This document shows positions 8,717-16,008 of a stretch of 35,784 nt of DNA, piece after piece. Below the pieces are notes generated by a model, which saw only the letters and a list, made by a program, of their open reading frames with translations, ran no database searches and was not told where the DNA came from. Source of the stretch: JAJYVT01 sp027339205 (GTDB taxonomy: Bacteria; Actinomycetota; Acidimicrobiia; Acidimicrobiales; RAAP-2); the NCBI GenBank assembly GCA_027339205.1, contig DAHWOV010000072.1:1-35784 (forward strand). The letters are read 5' to 3'. Each line of letters starts with the position of its first letter. The first letter of the stretch is position 1. Both the position numbers and the translations under genes were made by a program.

Positions 8717-8722
8717 ATTATG
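8717..8722 (-). promoter_or_regulatory. Putative -10 element of murA (leaderless)
   Basis: CATAAT on the minus strand, one mismatch from TATAAT, with exactly seven bases to the ATG at 8709. This predicts transcription starting at or next to the A of the start codon. No convincing -35 is visible. Confidence 0.45.
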
Positions 8723-8875
8723 GTGCCGGCGCCATCAGGGGGCGTCGCTCGAGCCCGCCTCGCTCCGGCCCGAGCCGGGCTGGGGTCGGGGTGACGCGGC
8801 GCTGCACGGGCGGCCCCCTCCTGTCGTCCCGTTCCCGTCGTCCCGTGACCAGTGGGCGCGTCTCGCCGCTCCCAG

Positions 8876-8881
8876 TAGGGT
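8876..8881 (+). promoter_or_regulatory. Putative -10 element of glpX (leaderless)
   Basis: TAGGGT fits TANNNT and is followed by seven bases and then the GTG start at 8889. No Shine-Dalgarno sequence precedes the start, consistent with a leaderless mRNA. Confidence 0.45.
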
Positions 8882-8888
8882 CTCGATC

Positions 8889-9896
8889 GTGGAGCGGTAC
8901 ACGGAGCGCCAGGCCCAGGCCCCCGACAGAAATCTCGCGCTCGAGCTCGTGCGGGTCACCGAGGCGGCGGCGATGGCGGCGAGCCGATGGATGGGGAGGG
9001 GCGACAAGGAGGGGGCCGACGGCGCCGCGGTGAACGCGATGCGCATCGTCCTGCAGACGGTCGGGATGGACGGGGTCGTCGTCATCGGTGAAGGCGAGAA
9101 GGACCACGCGCCGATGCTCTTCAACGGCGAGCGCATCGGCGACGGATCCCCGCCCGAGGTCGACATCGCGGTCGACCCGATCGACGGGACGACCCCGACC
9201 GCGCTTGGGAGGGGCGGCGCCTTGTCCGTGATCGCCGTCTCGCCGCGCGGCTCCATGTTCAATCCCGGCCCGTGCGTCTACATGGAGAAGCTGGCGGTCG
9301 GGCCGAGGGCGAAGGGAGTCGTCGACATCAACCGCCCGCCGACCGACAACATCCGCGCAGTCGCCGACGCGTTGGGTGAGTCGGTCCGCGACGTCACCGC
9401 GGTCATCCTCGACCGGCCCCGCCACGCGCAGCTCATCTCGGAGGTGCGGGCGTCGGGTGCGCGCATTCGGCTCATCACGGACGGTGACGTCGCAGGCGCC
9501 ATCGCGACCGGTTGGCCCGGCGCGGGCGTCGACATCCTCCTCGGCATCGGCGGCACTCCCGAAGGGGTGCTGGCGGCAGCCGCCCTCAAGTGCATGGGCG
9601 GCGAGATCCAGGGACGACTCTGGCCGCGCGACGAGACGGAGCGGCGCGCGGCCCTGGACGCGGGCTACGACCTCGAGGCAGTCCTGTGCATCGACGACCT
9701 CGTCCGGGGGGACAACTGCTTCTTCGCCGCGACCGGGATCACCGACGGGGAGCTCCTCCAAGGTGTCCGCTTCCACGCGCTGGGCGCGACCACGCAGTCA
9801 CTCGTGATGCGCTCGAAGTCCGGCACGATCCGCAAGATCGATGCGAGCCACCCGCTCGCGAAGCTGGCCGAGTTCAGCGCGATCCCGTTCACCTGA
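8889..9896 (+). CDS. glpX: Fructose-1,6-bisphosphatase class II (GlpX)
   Basis: Hydrolyses fructose 1,6-bisphosphate to fructose 6-phosphate in gluconeogenesis, a metal-dependent cytoplasmic enzyme. The 335 residues match the family. Visible motifs are GEGEKD (67-72) and the metal-binding DPIDGTT (96-102), plus the later IRLITDGDVAGAI and GGTPEGVLAAAALKCMGGE blocks. The GTG start is preceded by a TANNNT hexamer at a seven-base distance rather than by a ribosome site. The gene diverges from murA and ends tail-to-tail with the IclR regulator, the two overlapping by eight bases. Together with a PPi-type phosphofructokinase nearby it would control flux at the fructose-phosphate step. Confidence 0.95.
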   Translation: MERYTERQAQAPDRNLALELVRVTEAAAMAASRWMGRGDKEGADGAAVNAMRIVLQTVGMDGVVVIGEGEKDHAPMLFNGERIGDGSPPEVDIAVDPIDGTTPTALGRGGALSVIAVSPRGSMFNPGPCVYMEKLAVGPRAKGVVDINRPPTDNIRAVADALGESVRDVTAVILDRPRHAQLISEVRASGARIRLITDGDVAGAIATGWPGAGVDILLGIGGTPEGVLAAAALKCMGGEIQGRLWPRDETERRAALDAGYDLEAVLCIDDLVRGDNCFFAATGITDGELLQGVRFHALGATTQSLVMRSKSGTIRKIDASHPLAKLAEFSAIPFT

Positions 9897-10698
9897 CGGG
9901 AGCTCCCAGGTCGGGGACGCGCAGCTCGTCCTCGATGCGGCCCGCTCGCCGCCTCGCCGCGAGCGCGATGCACTCCGCCCGGCGCTCGTCCAGCCGCTCG
10001 GCGGGAACCGACACGGTGAGCGCCGCGATCACCCGGCCACGGACATCGCCGATCCCGACGGCAACGGAAGCGAGCCCCGGCGCGCTCTCCTCGACCGACG
10101 TGGCGTACCCGAGCCTGCGCACCTCCTCGAGCGCCTTGGTGAGCGCGGCGCGCGAGCCGATCGTGCGGGGGGTGCGGCGCTGCAGCCGGCCCGCAGGGTA
10201 CAGACGCAGCAGCTCTTCGGGACCGAGCCCGGCGAGAAGTGCCTTGCCGGCCGAGGAGGAGTGCGCCGGTACGGTCACTCCGGTCCTGGAGCTGACGCGC
10301 ACGACCTCGGTGCCCTCGACCGAGTCGATGAACCGGACGGTCGTGCCCTCGGCGATGGCGAGGCTGACGGTCTCACGGGTCTCGGCAGCAAGTGCCGCGA
10401 GATGCGGACGGGCGACCCGCCCGACGTCGATCCGTTGGAGAGACGCGAGCGCGACGGCGACGAGCTCGGGGCCTGCGCCGTAGCGACGGGTTGCCGGGTC
10501 CTGGACGACGAAGCCACTCGCCTGCATCGTCGTCAAAAGGCGGTGGGCGGTCGACGGCGCGACGCCGAGCAGCTCGGCGCTCTCGCGCACGGCGAGCGAG
10601 GGACGATCCCTCAACGCGGCGAGGAGGCTGAGCGCGTGATGGACCGAGGCGACGGCGTACGGTAGCTCTGGCGGTTGCGGCCGTCCGCGGCTCGGCAC
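9889..10698 (-). CDS. IclR-family transcriptional regulator
   Basis: A 269-residue DNA-binding regulator. The N-terminal winged helix (about residues 15-75) reads AVRESAELLGVAPSTAHRLL with the recognition helix at the end, and the C-terminal effector-binding GAF-like domain contains SSSAGKALLAGL and the GYATSVEESAPGLASVAVGIGD stretch typical of IclR. The start is GTG 10698 because a strong GGAGGGAGGA ribosome site ends four bases before it; the frame stays open for 40 more Arg/Gly-rich codons upstream, which I reject. It diverges from the aminotransferase/epimerase pair, so those are its most likely targets, though its effector is unknown. Its 3' end overlaps glpX by eight bases. Confidence 0.88.
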   Translation of the reverse strand: MPSRGRPQPPELPYAVASVHHALSLLAALRDRPSLAVRESAELLGVAPSTAHRLLTTMQASGFVVQDPATRRYGAGPELVAVALASLQRIDVGRVARPHLAALAAETRETVSLAIAEGTTVRFIDSVEGTEVVRVSSRTGVTVPAHSSSAGKALLAGLGPEELLRLYPAGRLQRRTPRTIGSRAALTKALEEVRRLGYATSVEESAPGLASVAVGIGDVRGRVIAALTVSVPAERLDERRAECIALAARRRAGRIEDELRVPDLGAPVR

Positions 10699-10860
10699 GG
10701 GTCCTCCCTCCCCGCGGGGCGACCGCCTGGCACGCCGGCGACGCGGGCCGCCGGATCGCGACACTCCGCCGGCCCGCCTCGGGCCGCCGGAACGCCCCGC
10801 GCCTGACTTCTCTAGCACACGTGCCGGCCGTCCCTGCCCACGCAGGCACAGCCGGCCCGC

Positions 10861-10866
10861 TAGCCT
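10861..10866 (+). promoter_or_regulatory. Possible -10 element of the aminotransferase gene
   Basis: TAGCCT (TANNNT) would start transcription near 10874, leaving a leader of about 19 bases that carries the GGAGGA ribosome site at 10884-10889. No strong -35 is visible. Confidence 0.3.
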
Positions 10867-10892
10867 TGGGCGTCTTGCGAAACGGAGGAAGA

Positions 10893-12302
10893 ATGGCGTT
10901 CGACGTCGCCAAGGTGCTCCAGGAGCGCCACGGCGAGAATTTCACGCTGCACAACGAGTACCTCAACCCGCAGCTCGCCCGAGTCCTCAAGACCCTCGGC
11001 TTCGACCGGTTCTACGTCAGAGCGGAAGGCTGTTACCTCTACGACGACAAGGGTGACCGCTATCTCGACCTCCTCGCTGGCTTCGGGGTCTACGCCCTCG
11101 GCCGTGGCCACCCCGCGTTGAAGAAGGCGCTGCACCAGGCCATCGACCTCGACCTGCCCAACATGGTGCAGCTCGACTGTGCGCTCCTGCCAGGGGTGCT
11201 CGCAGAGTCTCTCGTCGCCCGCGCTCACGACGGCCTCCGCAAGGTCTACTTCTGCAACTCGGGCACCGAGGCCACCGAAGCGGCGATCAAGTTCGCACGT
11301 CGGGCGACCGGCCGCCCGCGCGTCGTGTTCTGCGACCACGCATTCCACGGGCTCACCACCGGCTCGCTCGCCCTCAACGGCGGCAAGGAGTTCAAAGAGG
11401 GGTTCGGCGCCCTCCTTCCGGGCGCGACGCAGGTCCCCTTCGGCGACGCCTCGGCGCTCGCGAGAGAGCTGCGCAGCGGCGACGTCGCGGCCTTCGTGGT
11501 CGAGCCGATCCAGGGCAAGGGGGTGAACGTCGCCCCGGACGACTACTGGCGCGCCGCCCAGGACCTGTGCCGGAAGCACGGCACGCTCTTGGTGGCCGAC
11601 GAGGTCCAGGTGGGCATGGGCCGGACCGGGAAGTTCTTCGCCCACGAGCACTACGGGCTCGAGCCCGACATCGTGACGCTCTCCAAGGCGCTCTCGGGCG
11701 GCTACGTCCCTGTCGGTGCGGTGCTGTGCACCGAGAAGGTCTACATGAGCGTCTACAGCTCGATCGAGCGAGCCATGGTGCACTCGACCACGTTCGGCAG
11801 GAACCAGCTGGCGATGGTCGCCGGCCTGGCGACCCTCGACGTCTTCGAAGAAGAGCACATCGTGGAGCGGGCTAGGACGACGGGCGAAGCCTTCGCGGCG
11901 GCGCTCGCTCCGCTCGTCGAGCGTTACGAGATGCTCCATGCAGTGCGCGGAAAGGGGCTCATCATCGGCCTCGTCTTCGGCAAGCCCGAGTCGCGCGCGC
12001 TGCGCATGCGGTGGAACGCGCTCGAGGCGCTCCGCACGGCGCTCTTCTCGCAAATGGTTGTGGTCCCGCTGTTCCACCGCCACCGGATCCTCACCCAGGT
12101 CGCGGCCGACAACATGAACGTCATCAAGCTGCTGCCTCCGCTGATCGCAGGGCCCGAAGAAGTGGACTACTTCGTGTCGGCGCTCGACGACGTGCTCCGC
12201 GACGCGCACCGCGGCTCCGGTCTCCTCATGGAGTTCGGTACCACGATGGCCAGGAGCGCTCTCAGGCGCAAGGGGTCGAAGCCGGTGATGGCACCCGCGT
12301 GA
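10893..12302 (+). CDS. Class III PLP aminotransferase, possibly HpnO-like
   Basis: Fold-type I, PLP-dependent aminotransferase of 469 residues. NSGTEATEAAIKFAR (122-136) forms the phosphate-binding turn, VEPIQGKG and ADEVQVGMGRTG follow (Asp236 pairs with the pyridine nitrogen), and Lys265 in LSKALSGG forms the Schiff base. ATG 10893 has a GGAGG ribosome site four bases away; an in-frame start 72 bases upstream lacks one. The N-terminus (YLNPQLARVL...YVRAEGCYLYDDKGDRYLDLLAGFG) and the four-base overlap with an HpnA-type epimerase suggest a role like HpnO, which aminates the hopanoid side chain, but no squalene-hopene cyclase or other hpn gene is in view. Acetylornithine- or GABA-type substrates remain possible. 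Confidence 0.85.
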   Translation: MAFDVAKVLQERHGENFTLHNEYLNPQLARVLKTLGFDRFYVRAEGCYLYDDKGDRYLDLLAGFGVYALGRGHPALKKALHQAIDLDLPNMVQLDCALLPGVLAESLVARAHDGLRKVYFCNSGTEATEAAIKFARRATGRPRVVFCDHAFHGLTTGSLALNGGKEFKEGFGALLPGATQVPFGDASALARELRSGDVAAFVVEPIQGKGVNVAPDDYWRAAQDLCRKHGTLLVADEVQVGMGRTGKFFAHEHYGLEPDIVTLSKALSGGYVPVGAVLCTEKVYMSVYSSIERAMVHSTTFGRNQLAMVAGLATLDVFEEEHIVERARTTGEAFAAALAPLVERYEMLHAVRGKGLIIGLVFGKPESRALRMRWNALEALRTALFSQMVVVPLFHRHRILTQVAADNMNVIKLLPPLIAGPEEVDYFVSALDDVLRDAHRGSGLLMEFGTTMARSALRRKGSKPVMAPA

Positions 12303-13423
12303 GCGCCGGGGCCGGGCGGAGGGATCGTCAGGTTCCGCCGAAGGCGCCCGCCGTGACGATCGCGGCGGGCGACCGCATCGCGGTCACCGGGGCGGCCGGC
12401 TTCATCGGCTCGGCGATCACCCGCCGGCTCCTCGAGCGCGGGGCATCGGTGGTCGCTCTCGCCGAGCCCGCCGGCGACCGGCGAAACCTCCACGGGCTCG
12501 GTGTCGACGTGCGGCCCGCGGACGTGTGCGACCTCGGCTCGGTGCGCCGAGCCCTGGAGGGTGCCAGGTTCGTCTTCCATGCGGCTGCCGTCTACGGCTT
12601 CTGGGCGAAGGACCCGTCGGTCTTCTACAAGGTGAACGTCGAGGGCAGGCGCAACGTCCTGCGGGCCGCCGCCGAGGTGGGGGCCGAGCGCATCGTGTAC
12701 ACGAGCACGGTCGGGACGCTCGGGCTCGACAAGTCGCAAAAGCTGCCGGCGACCGAGGAGAGCGTGGCGGACGTCTCACACCTCTTCGGCCACTACAAGC
12801 GGTCCAAGTACGTGGCGGAGCACGAGGTGCTCCGCGCCGCTGCGCAGGGCGTCCCTGTGAGCCTCGTGCTGCCGACCTTCCCGCTCGGGCCGCGAGACCA
12901 CCGGCCGACCCCGACGGGGAAGGTCGTCGTCGACTTCCTCAACGGGAGGATCCCGGCCTACGTCGAGACCGCGATGAACGTGGCGCACGTCGACGACCTC
13001 GCCGCCGGGCACCTCCTCGCGCTCGAGCGGGGCCGGGTGGGACGGAGCTACATCGTGGGAGGTGAGAACCTCGCCATGCGCGAGCTCCTGAGCCTGCTGG
13101 CCGAGGTCACCGGCCTCCCGCCGGTGACGGTCCGGCTCCCGACGCTCGTCGCGTTCGCCGCGGGGCTCCTCTCCGAGACCGTCGAGGGGAAGGTGCTCGG
13201 ACGCCACCCCTCGGTGCCCTTGGAGGCGGCCCGGATGTCGTCCACGATGATGGTCTTCGACGACGCCCGTGCACGCCGGGAGCTCGGCTACGTCTCCCGG
13301 CCGGCACAGGAAGCCGTCGAGGACTCGGTCCGGTGGTTCGTGGACAACGGGTACGTCGTGCCGGGACGGCGGCGGCGGATCTCCTTGTCCTCGGAGCACT
13401 CCGGATCAGTAGAATTCGTCTGA
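12299..13423 (+). CDS. hpnA: HpnA-type NAD-dependent sugar epimerase/dehydratase
   Basis: Extended short-chain dehydrogenase. The Rossmann glycine motif reads VTGAAGFIGSAI, the catalytic YxxxK is in GHYKRSKYVAEHEVL, and the HpnA hallmark PLGPRDHRPTPTGKVVVDFLNGRIPAYV plus NVAHVDDLAAGHLLALERGRVG is nearly canonical. HpnA proteins occur in hopanoid gene clusters, and their exact reaction is poorly defined. Two starts are possible: GTG 12299, overlapping the aminotransferase stop as GTGA (chosen; 374 residues), or GTG 12353 just before the fold (356 residues). The overlap implies co-translation with the aminotransferase. The C-terminus ends with a basic tail. Confidence 0.82.
   Translation: MSAGAGRRDRQVPPKAPAVTIAAGDRIAVTGAAGFIGSAITRRLLERGASVVALAEPAGDRRNLHGLGVDVRPADVCDLGSVRRALEGARFVFHAAAVYGFWAKDPSVFYKVNVEGRRNVLRAAAEVGAERIVYTSTVGTLGLDKSQKLPATEESVADVSHLFGHYKRSKYVAEHEVLRAAAQGVPVSLVLPTFPLGPRDHRPTPTGKVVVDFLNGRIPAYVETAMNVAHVDDLAAGHLLALERGRVGRSYIVGGENLAMRELLSLLAEVTGLPPVTVRLPTLVAFAAGLLSETVEGKVLGRHPSVPLEAARMSSTMMVFDDARARRELGYVSRPAQEAVEDSVRWFVDNGYVVPGRRRRISLSSEHSGSVEFV
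13410..13415 (+). promoter_or_regulatory. Possible promoter of the clpS-like gene
   Basis: TAGAAT lies inside the last codons of the epimerase gene, with a weak TTGTCC 19 bases upstream (13385-13390). Transcription would start near 13422 and leave a leader of about 33 bases with a GAGG ribosome site before the GTG at 13455. Confidence 0.35.
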
Positions 13424-13454
13424 CCTCGACCACATGCGAACCGCGTGAGGACCA

Positions 13455-13766
13455 GTGACGCCGCTCTCCTTCCCAGACGTTGAGATCCGACAGCGGTCCG
13501 ACGAAGGCGTCGACGACCAGCTCCGCGAGCTCTTCGGCAAGGACTTCGCCGTGATCATCATGGACAGCGACTTCACGACCTTCGACGAGGTGGAGCGTGC
13601 ATGCATCGCGCTCTTCGGCTACACGCGCCCCGAGGCAGAGATGCTGTCGATGCGCGTGCACACGACCGGGGAGGCGCTGGCCGCCATCCTGCCGGAGACG
13701 GAGGCGCAACAGGCAGTGCGCAAGCTGCGCCAGCGCAACGTGCTCGCGCGAGTCGAGAAGGCGTAG
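13455..13766 (+). CDS. clpS: ClpS-like Clp protease adaptor, divergent N-degron pocket
   Basis: A 103-residue protein whose C-terminal 70 residues follow the ClpS fold: a beta-strand FAVIIMDSDFTT, helix ACIALFGYTRPEAEMLSMRVH, and the closing LARVEKA strand. ClpS binds proteins with N-end-rule residues and feeds them to ClpAP or ClpC. In E. coli ClpS the pocket is made by Asn34, Asp35, Asp36, Thr38 and His66; here the corresponding positions read Asp37, Ser38, Asp39, Thr41 and His69, so two of the pocket residues differ. The GTG start has a GAGG ribosome site. The neighbours (CBS protein, small heat-shock protein) suggest a protein-quality-control setting. A ClpS relative without N-degron binding is an alternative. 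Confidence 0.7.
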   Translation: MTPLSFPDVEIRQRSDEGVDDQLRELFGKDFAVIIMDSDFTTFDEVERACIALFGYTRPEAEMLSMRVHTTGEALAAILPETEAQQAVRKLRQRNVLARVEKA

Positions 13767-13807
13767 GGGAGGGCGGCTCCCGGTGGAAATTGCGAGGTGG
13801 AGGCGGC

Positions 13808-14239
13808 ATGCGGATCGGTGACATCCTCGAGCGCAAGGGGACGGAGGTCGCCACGATCGACGGAGGCGCGAGCGTGCAGGAAGCGGTCGCACAGCTCGCG
13901 CACCACGGGATCGGTGCTCTCGTCGTCTCCGCGGACGGCGCGCACATCGACGGGATCGTGTCCGAGCGCGACATCGTCCGACACCTTCATGGTCACAGCA
14001 AGGACCTTCTCGACCGTGCCGTACGGGACATCATGTCCGCGCCGGTCCACACGGTCGGTCTCGACGACGAGGTCGGCGCCGTGATGACGACGATGACCAA
14101 CGAGCGGATCCGTCACCTGCCTGTCACCAGGGACTCGGTGCTGGTGGGCATCGTGAGCATCGGTGACGTGGTCAAGCACACCATCGAGCAGCTCCAGCTG
14201 GACCGCAAGCTGCTCGAGGAGTACATCACCGCGCGCTGA
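13808..14239 (+). CDS. CBS-domain-pair protein
   Basis: A stand-alone Bateman module of 143 residues: first CBS domain about 7-62 (ending GIVSERDIVRHL), second about 72-130 (ending GIVSIGDVVKHTIEQL). Such proteins bind adenosyl ligands (AMP, ATP or SAM) and act as energy sensors; the partner is unknown. ATG 13808 has a GGAGG ribosome site at normal distance. It follows the clpS-like gene on the same strand after 41 bases and ends before a repeat tract and a long hairpin that separate it from the convergent hsp20. Confidence 0.9.
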   Translation: MRIGDILERKGTEVATIDGGASVQEAVAQLAHHGIGALVVSADGAHIDGIVSERDIVRHLHGHSKDLLDRAVRDIMSAPVHTVGLDDEVGAVMTTMTNERIRHLPVTRDSVLVGIVSIGDVVKHTIEQLQLDRKLLEEYITAR

Positions 14240-14277
14240 GCACCCGCAGGGCCTCTGCAGTTGCGCCCGCAGAGCTC

Positions 14278-14355
14278 TGCAGCTACGGGGACCTGCAGCT
14301 ACGGGGACCGCAGCTACGCGTACCTGCAGCTACGGGGACCTGCAGCTCGCGCGCC
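14278..14355. repeat. 16-bp tandem repeat tract
   Basis: The 16-base unit tgcagctacggggacc occurs at 14278-14293, 14294-14309 and 14325-14340. A 15-base variant sits at 14310-14324 and a degenerate copy follows from 14341. The unit length is not a multiple of three and the tract is intergenic between the CBS gene and hsp20, so it is not a coding repeat. There are no spacers, so it is not CRISPR. Confidence 0.9.
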
Positions 14356-14377
14356 GGCCGTTCGCCCGCCTGCGCGG

Positions 14378-14410
14378 CGACGGCTCCGGGCGTCGCGTCC
14401 GGAGCCGTCG
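14378..14410. terminator. Long hairpin between convergent CBS and hsp20 genes
   Basis: CGACGGCTCCGG (14378-14389) and CCGGAGCCGTCG (14399-14410) form a perfect 12-bp stem with a 9-base loop. It lies 139 bases after the CBS stop and 26 bases after the hsp20 stop, so it can serve both strands as a terminator. A U-tract is missing, as is common in high-GC actinobacteria. Confidence 0.7.
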
Positions 14411-14435
14411 ATCCGTGCGGCTGGCGACGCCGGTT

Positions 14436-14873
14436 TCAAGCGGGGATGGACTGCCTCTCGTGCTGCGTCGAGATCTCGATGCGACGCGGCTTCGCGTGCG
14501 CAGCCACCGGGATCGTGAGCGTCAGCACTCCTGCCTCGTAGTTCGCTTGGATACGATCGACGTCGAGGTTGTCGCCAAGGAACATCTGGCGGGAGAACGA
14601 GCCGAAGGGCCGCTCTGCGACGAGCGTCTCCACTCCCTCGTTCGTCTCGGGGGAGGGGCGCTCCGCCTTCACGGTGAGGACGTTGTCTTCGACCGTGACC
14701 TCGATCGCCTCGCTCTGCACGCCGGGCAGGTCGATCTGGACGAGGAAGACGTCCCCCTTGCGGAAGGCGTCCATGGGCATCGAGACCGCGCCCGACCTCA
14801 CCCTTCCGTCACTCCAAAGCTGCTGTGCCACCCGATCCAGCTCCCGGAACGGATCGCTTCTCACAAGAGCCAT
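14436..14873 (-). CDS. Hsp20/alpha-crystallin small heat-shock protein
   Basis: ATP-independent holdase chaperone of 145 residues that forms large oligomers. The alpha-crystallin domain spans about residues 34-135, with MDAFRKGDVFLVQIDLPGV, VTVEDNVLTVKAERP, FSRQMFLGDNLDVDRIQANYEAGVLTLTIPV and a short C-terminal tail. ATG 14873 has an AGGAGG ribosome site eight bases upstream; eight further upstream codons in frame lack one and are rejected. The gene has a predicted untranslated leader of about 125 bases and a CIRCE operator overlapping its promoter, so HrcA control is expected. Confidence 0.93.
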   Translation of the reverse strand: MALVRSDPFRELDRVAQQLWSDGRVRSGAVSMPMDAFRKGDVFLVQIDLPGVQSEAIEVTVEDNVLTVKAERPSPETNEGVETLVAERPFGSFSRQMFLGDNLDVDRIQANYEAGVLTLTIPVAAHAKPRRIEISTQHERQSIPA

Positions 14874-14921
14874 GTCCAACACCTCCTGCCAACACAAGGC
14901 CCGTTGCGCACGGACCTGTCA

Positions 14922-15003
14922 CCGCTTCGCACCTCACCGCCTCGCAGAATCCGCTTCGCACCTTTGCGGCCTCCGCGGCACTCCGCGCTCTCCGCGGCAC
15001 TCC
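14922..15003 (-). repeat. Paired direct repeats in the hsp20 leader
   Basis: The 13-base ccgcttcgcacct occurs at 14922-14934 and 14951-14963, and the 14-base ctccgcggcactcc at 14971-14984 and 14990-15003. All four lie between the predicted hsp20 transcription start and its ribosome site. I find no sequence in them that pairs with the AGGAGG site, so an RNA-thermometer role is not supported. Confidence 0.7.
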
Positions 15004-15005
15004 CA

Positions 15006-15035
15006 AGATTAGCACTCGCGGGCCGAGAGTGCTAA
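15006..15035 (-). promoter_or_regulatory. Predicted hsp20 promoter
   Basis: On the minus strand, TTAGCA (15030-15035) and TAATCT (15006-15011) are separated by 18 bases and would start transcription near 14998. Both hexamers overlap the arms of the CIRCE operator, so HrcA binding would block RNA polymerase directly. Confidence 0.6.
15009..15035. promoter_or_regulatory. CIRCE operator (HrcA binding site)
   Basis: TTAGCACTC (15009-15017), nine bases, GAGTGCTAA (15027-15035): a perfect match to the CIRCE consensus TTAGCACTC-N9-GAGTGCTAA. It sits 135 bases before the hsp20 start and about 100 bases before the divergent hydrolase -10, so hsp20 is the likely target. HrcA itself is not in the window. 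Confidence 0.95.
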
Positions 15036-15137
15036 CGCGTGCCAGAGGGGGGCCGCCGCCGAGCCGTGCATGCGATCGATGGAGGAGGCGCCGCGGGCCT
15101 CGGATGAGGGCGGGTACGCGTGTCGATCCGCCCCGGA

Positions 15138-15143
15138 TAGTTT
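15138..15143 (+). promoter_or_regulatory. Putative -10 element of the hydrolase gene (leaderless)
   Basis: TAGTTT fits TANNNT and is followed by seven bases and then ATG 15151, with no ribosome site. This supports 15151 over the in-frame ATG at 15070. Confidence 0.45.
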
Positions 15144-15150
15144 GCGGTCG

Positions 15151-16008
15151 ATGTCTGTGCTGCCCGAGCCCGCCGCCGGCGAGCCCGCCTGCCCGACCCG
15201 GCGCATCGAGGCGGTGCAGGTGCGGCACGGCGAGCCAGCTGAGATCGTCTGGCTCGACGAGGACGTGCACGAGAGCGTGATCGGCCACGACGTGCGGGAG
15301 CGGCGCTTCGACCTCGTCCGCGAGGGCCGTCGGATCCCCGCCGTCATCTGGACGCCGGCGCAGGCGGACCCGCCACACCCGCTCGTGCTGCTCGGTCACG
15401 GGGGCTCTGGCACCAAGCGCCAGAGTTACATCGTCGCCATGGCGCGGCGCCTCGTCCGTGACCACGGCATCGCTGCCGCAGCGATCGACGGCCCGGTGCA
15501 CGGCGACCGGCGGCCGGGCCCGCCCGCCCCGCCGCCGCTCGTCCTCGCAGAGTTCGCCCAGCTCTGGGCCAACGAGGGTGACGCGATGACCGACGCCATG
15601 GTGGCCGATTGGCGGGCGACCCTCGATGCGCTGCAGTCGCTGCCTGATGTCGGCGACGGACCGGTGGGGTGGTGGGGCGTCTCGATGGGGACGATCATCG
15701 GCCTGCCCGCGGTCGCCGCCGACACCCGGTTCAGCGCCGCGGTGCTGGGACTCATGGGCCTCACCGGTCCGACCAGCGCGCGGATCGCGCGCGACGCGCC
15801 ACGGGTCCGTTGCCCCGTCCTCTTCCTCGTGCAGTGGGACGACGCCCTTTTCCCTCACGACGTGGCCGTGGAGCTGTGGGAAGCGCTCGGGTCCACGGGG
15901 AAGCAGCTGCTGGCCCATCCCGGTGACCACGGCGACCTGCCCGCGGAGGCGTTCGAGGCCAGCGCGCAGTTCCTCGCGCACCACCTCGGCGCAGCGAAGC
16001 GTCGCTGA
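15151..16008 (+). CDS. Alpha/beta hydrolase, dienelactone-hydrolase-like
   Basis: A 285-residue cytoplasmic esterase-type hydrolase with no signal peptide. The oxyanion region reads LVLLGHGGSGTKR, the nucleophile elbow is GVSMGT (Ser in the G-x-S-x-G motif), the acid is in FLVQWDDALFP and the His in HPGDHGDLP, giving a complete Ser-Asp-His triad. The DGPVHGDR segment after the second strand is common in this subgroup. The substrate is unknown. It lies convergent to the AceE/transketolase-like gene and divergent to hsp20, across the CIRCE region. An in-frame ATG at 15070 would add 27 residues without homology. Confidence 0.8.
   Translation: MSVLPEPAAGEPACPTRRIEAVQVRHGEPAEIVWLDEDVHESVIGHDVRERRFDLVREGRRIPAVIWTPAQADPPHPLVLLGHGGSGTKRQSYIVAMARRLVRDHGIAAAAIDGPVHGDRRPGPPAPPPLVLAEFAQLWANEGDAMTDAMVADWRATLDALQSLPDVGDGPVGWWGVSMGTIIGLPAVAADTRFSAAVLGLMGLTGPTSARIARDAPRVRCPVLFLVQWDDALFPHDVAVELWEALGSTGKQLLAHPGDHGDLPAEAFEASAQFLAHHLGAAKRR

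Noticed and set aside
10699..10818. Upstream extension of the IclR gene to 10818
   Set aside because: The 40 extra residues are Arg/Gly-rich, and a strong ribosome site lies just before GTG 10698.
10860..12209. A 449-codon minus-strand frame opposite the class III aminotransferase
   Set aside because: Antisense to a gene with a complete PLP site and ribosome site; no family pattern.
14278..14355. CRISPR array
   Set aside because: The 16-bp copies abut each other with no spacers, and no cas gene is present.
14874..15003. RNA thermometer in the hsp20 leader
   Set aside because: I looked for a segment complementary to the AGGAGG site and found none; only direct repeats are present.
15070..15150. 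Earlier ATG start for the hydrolase
   Set aside because: The 27 added residues are not conserved-looking, while ATG 15151 sits seven bases after TAGTTT.
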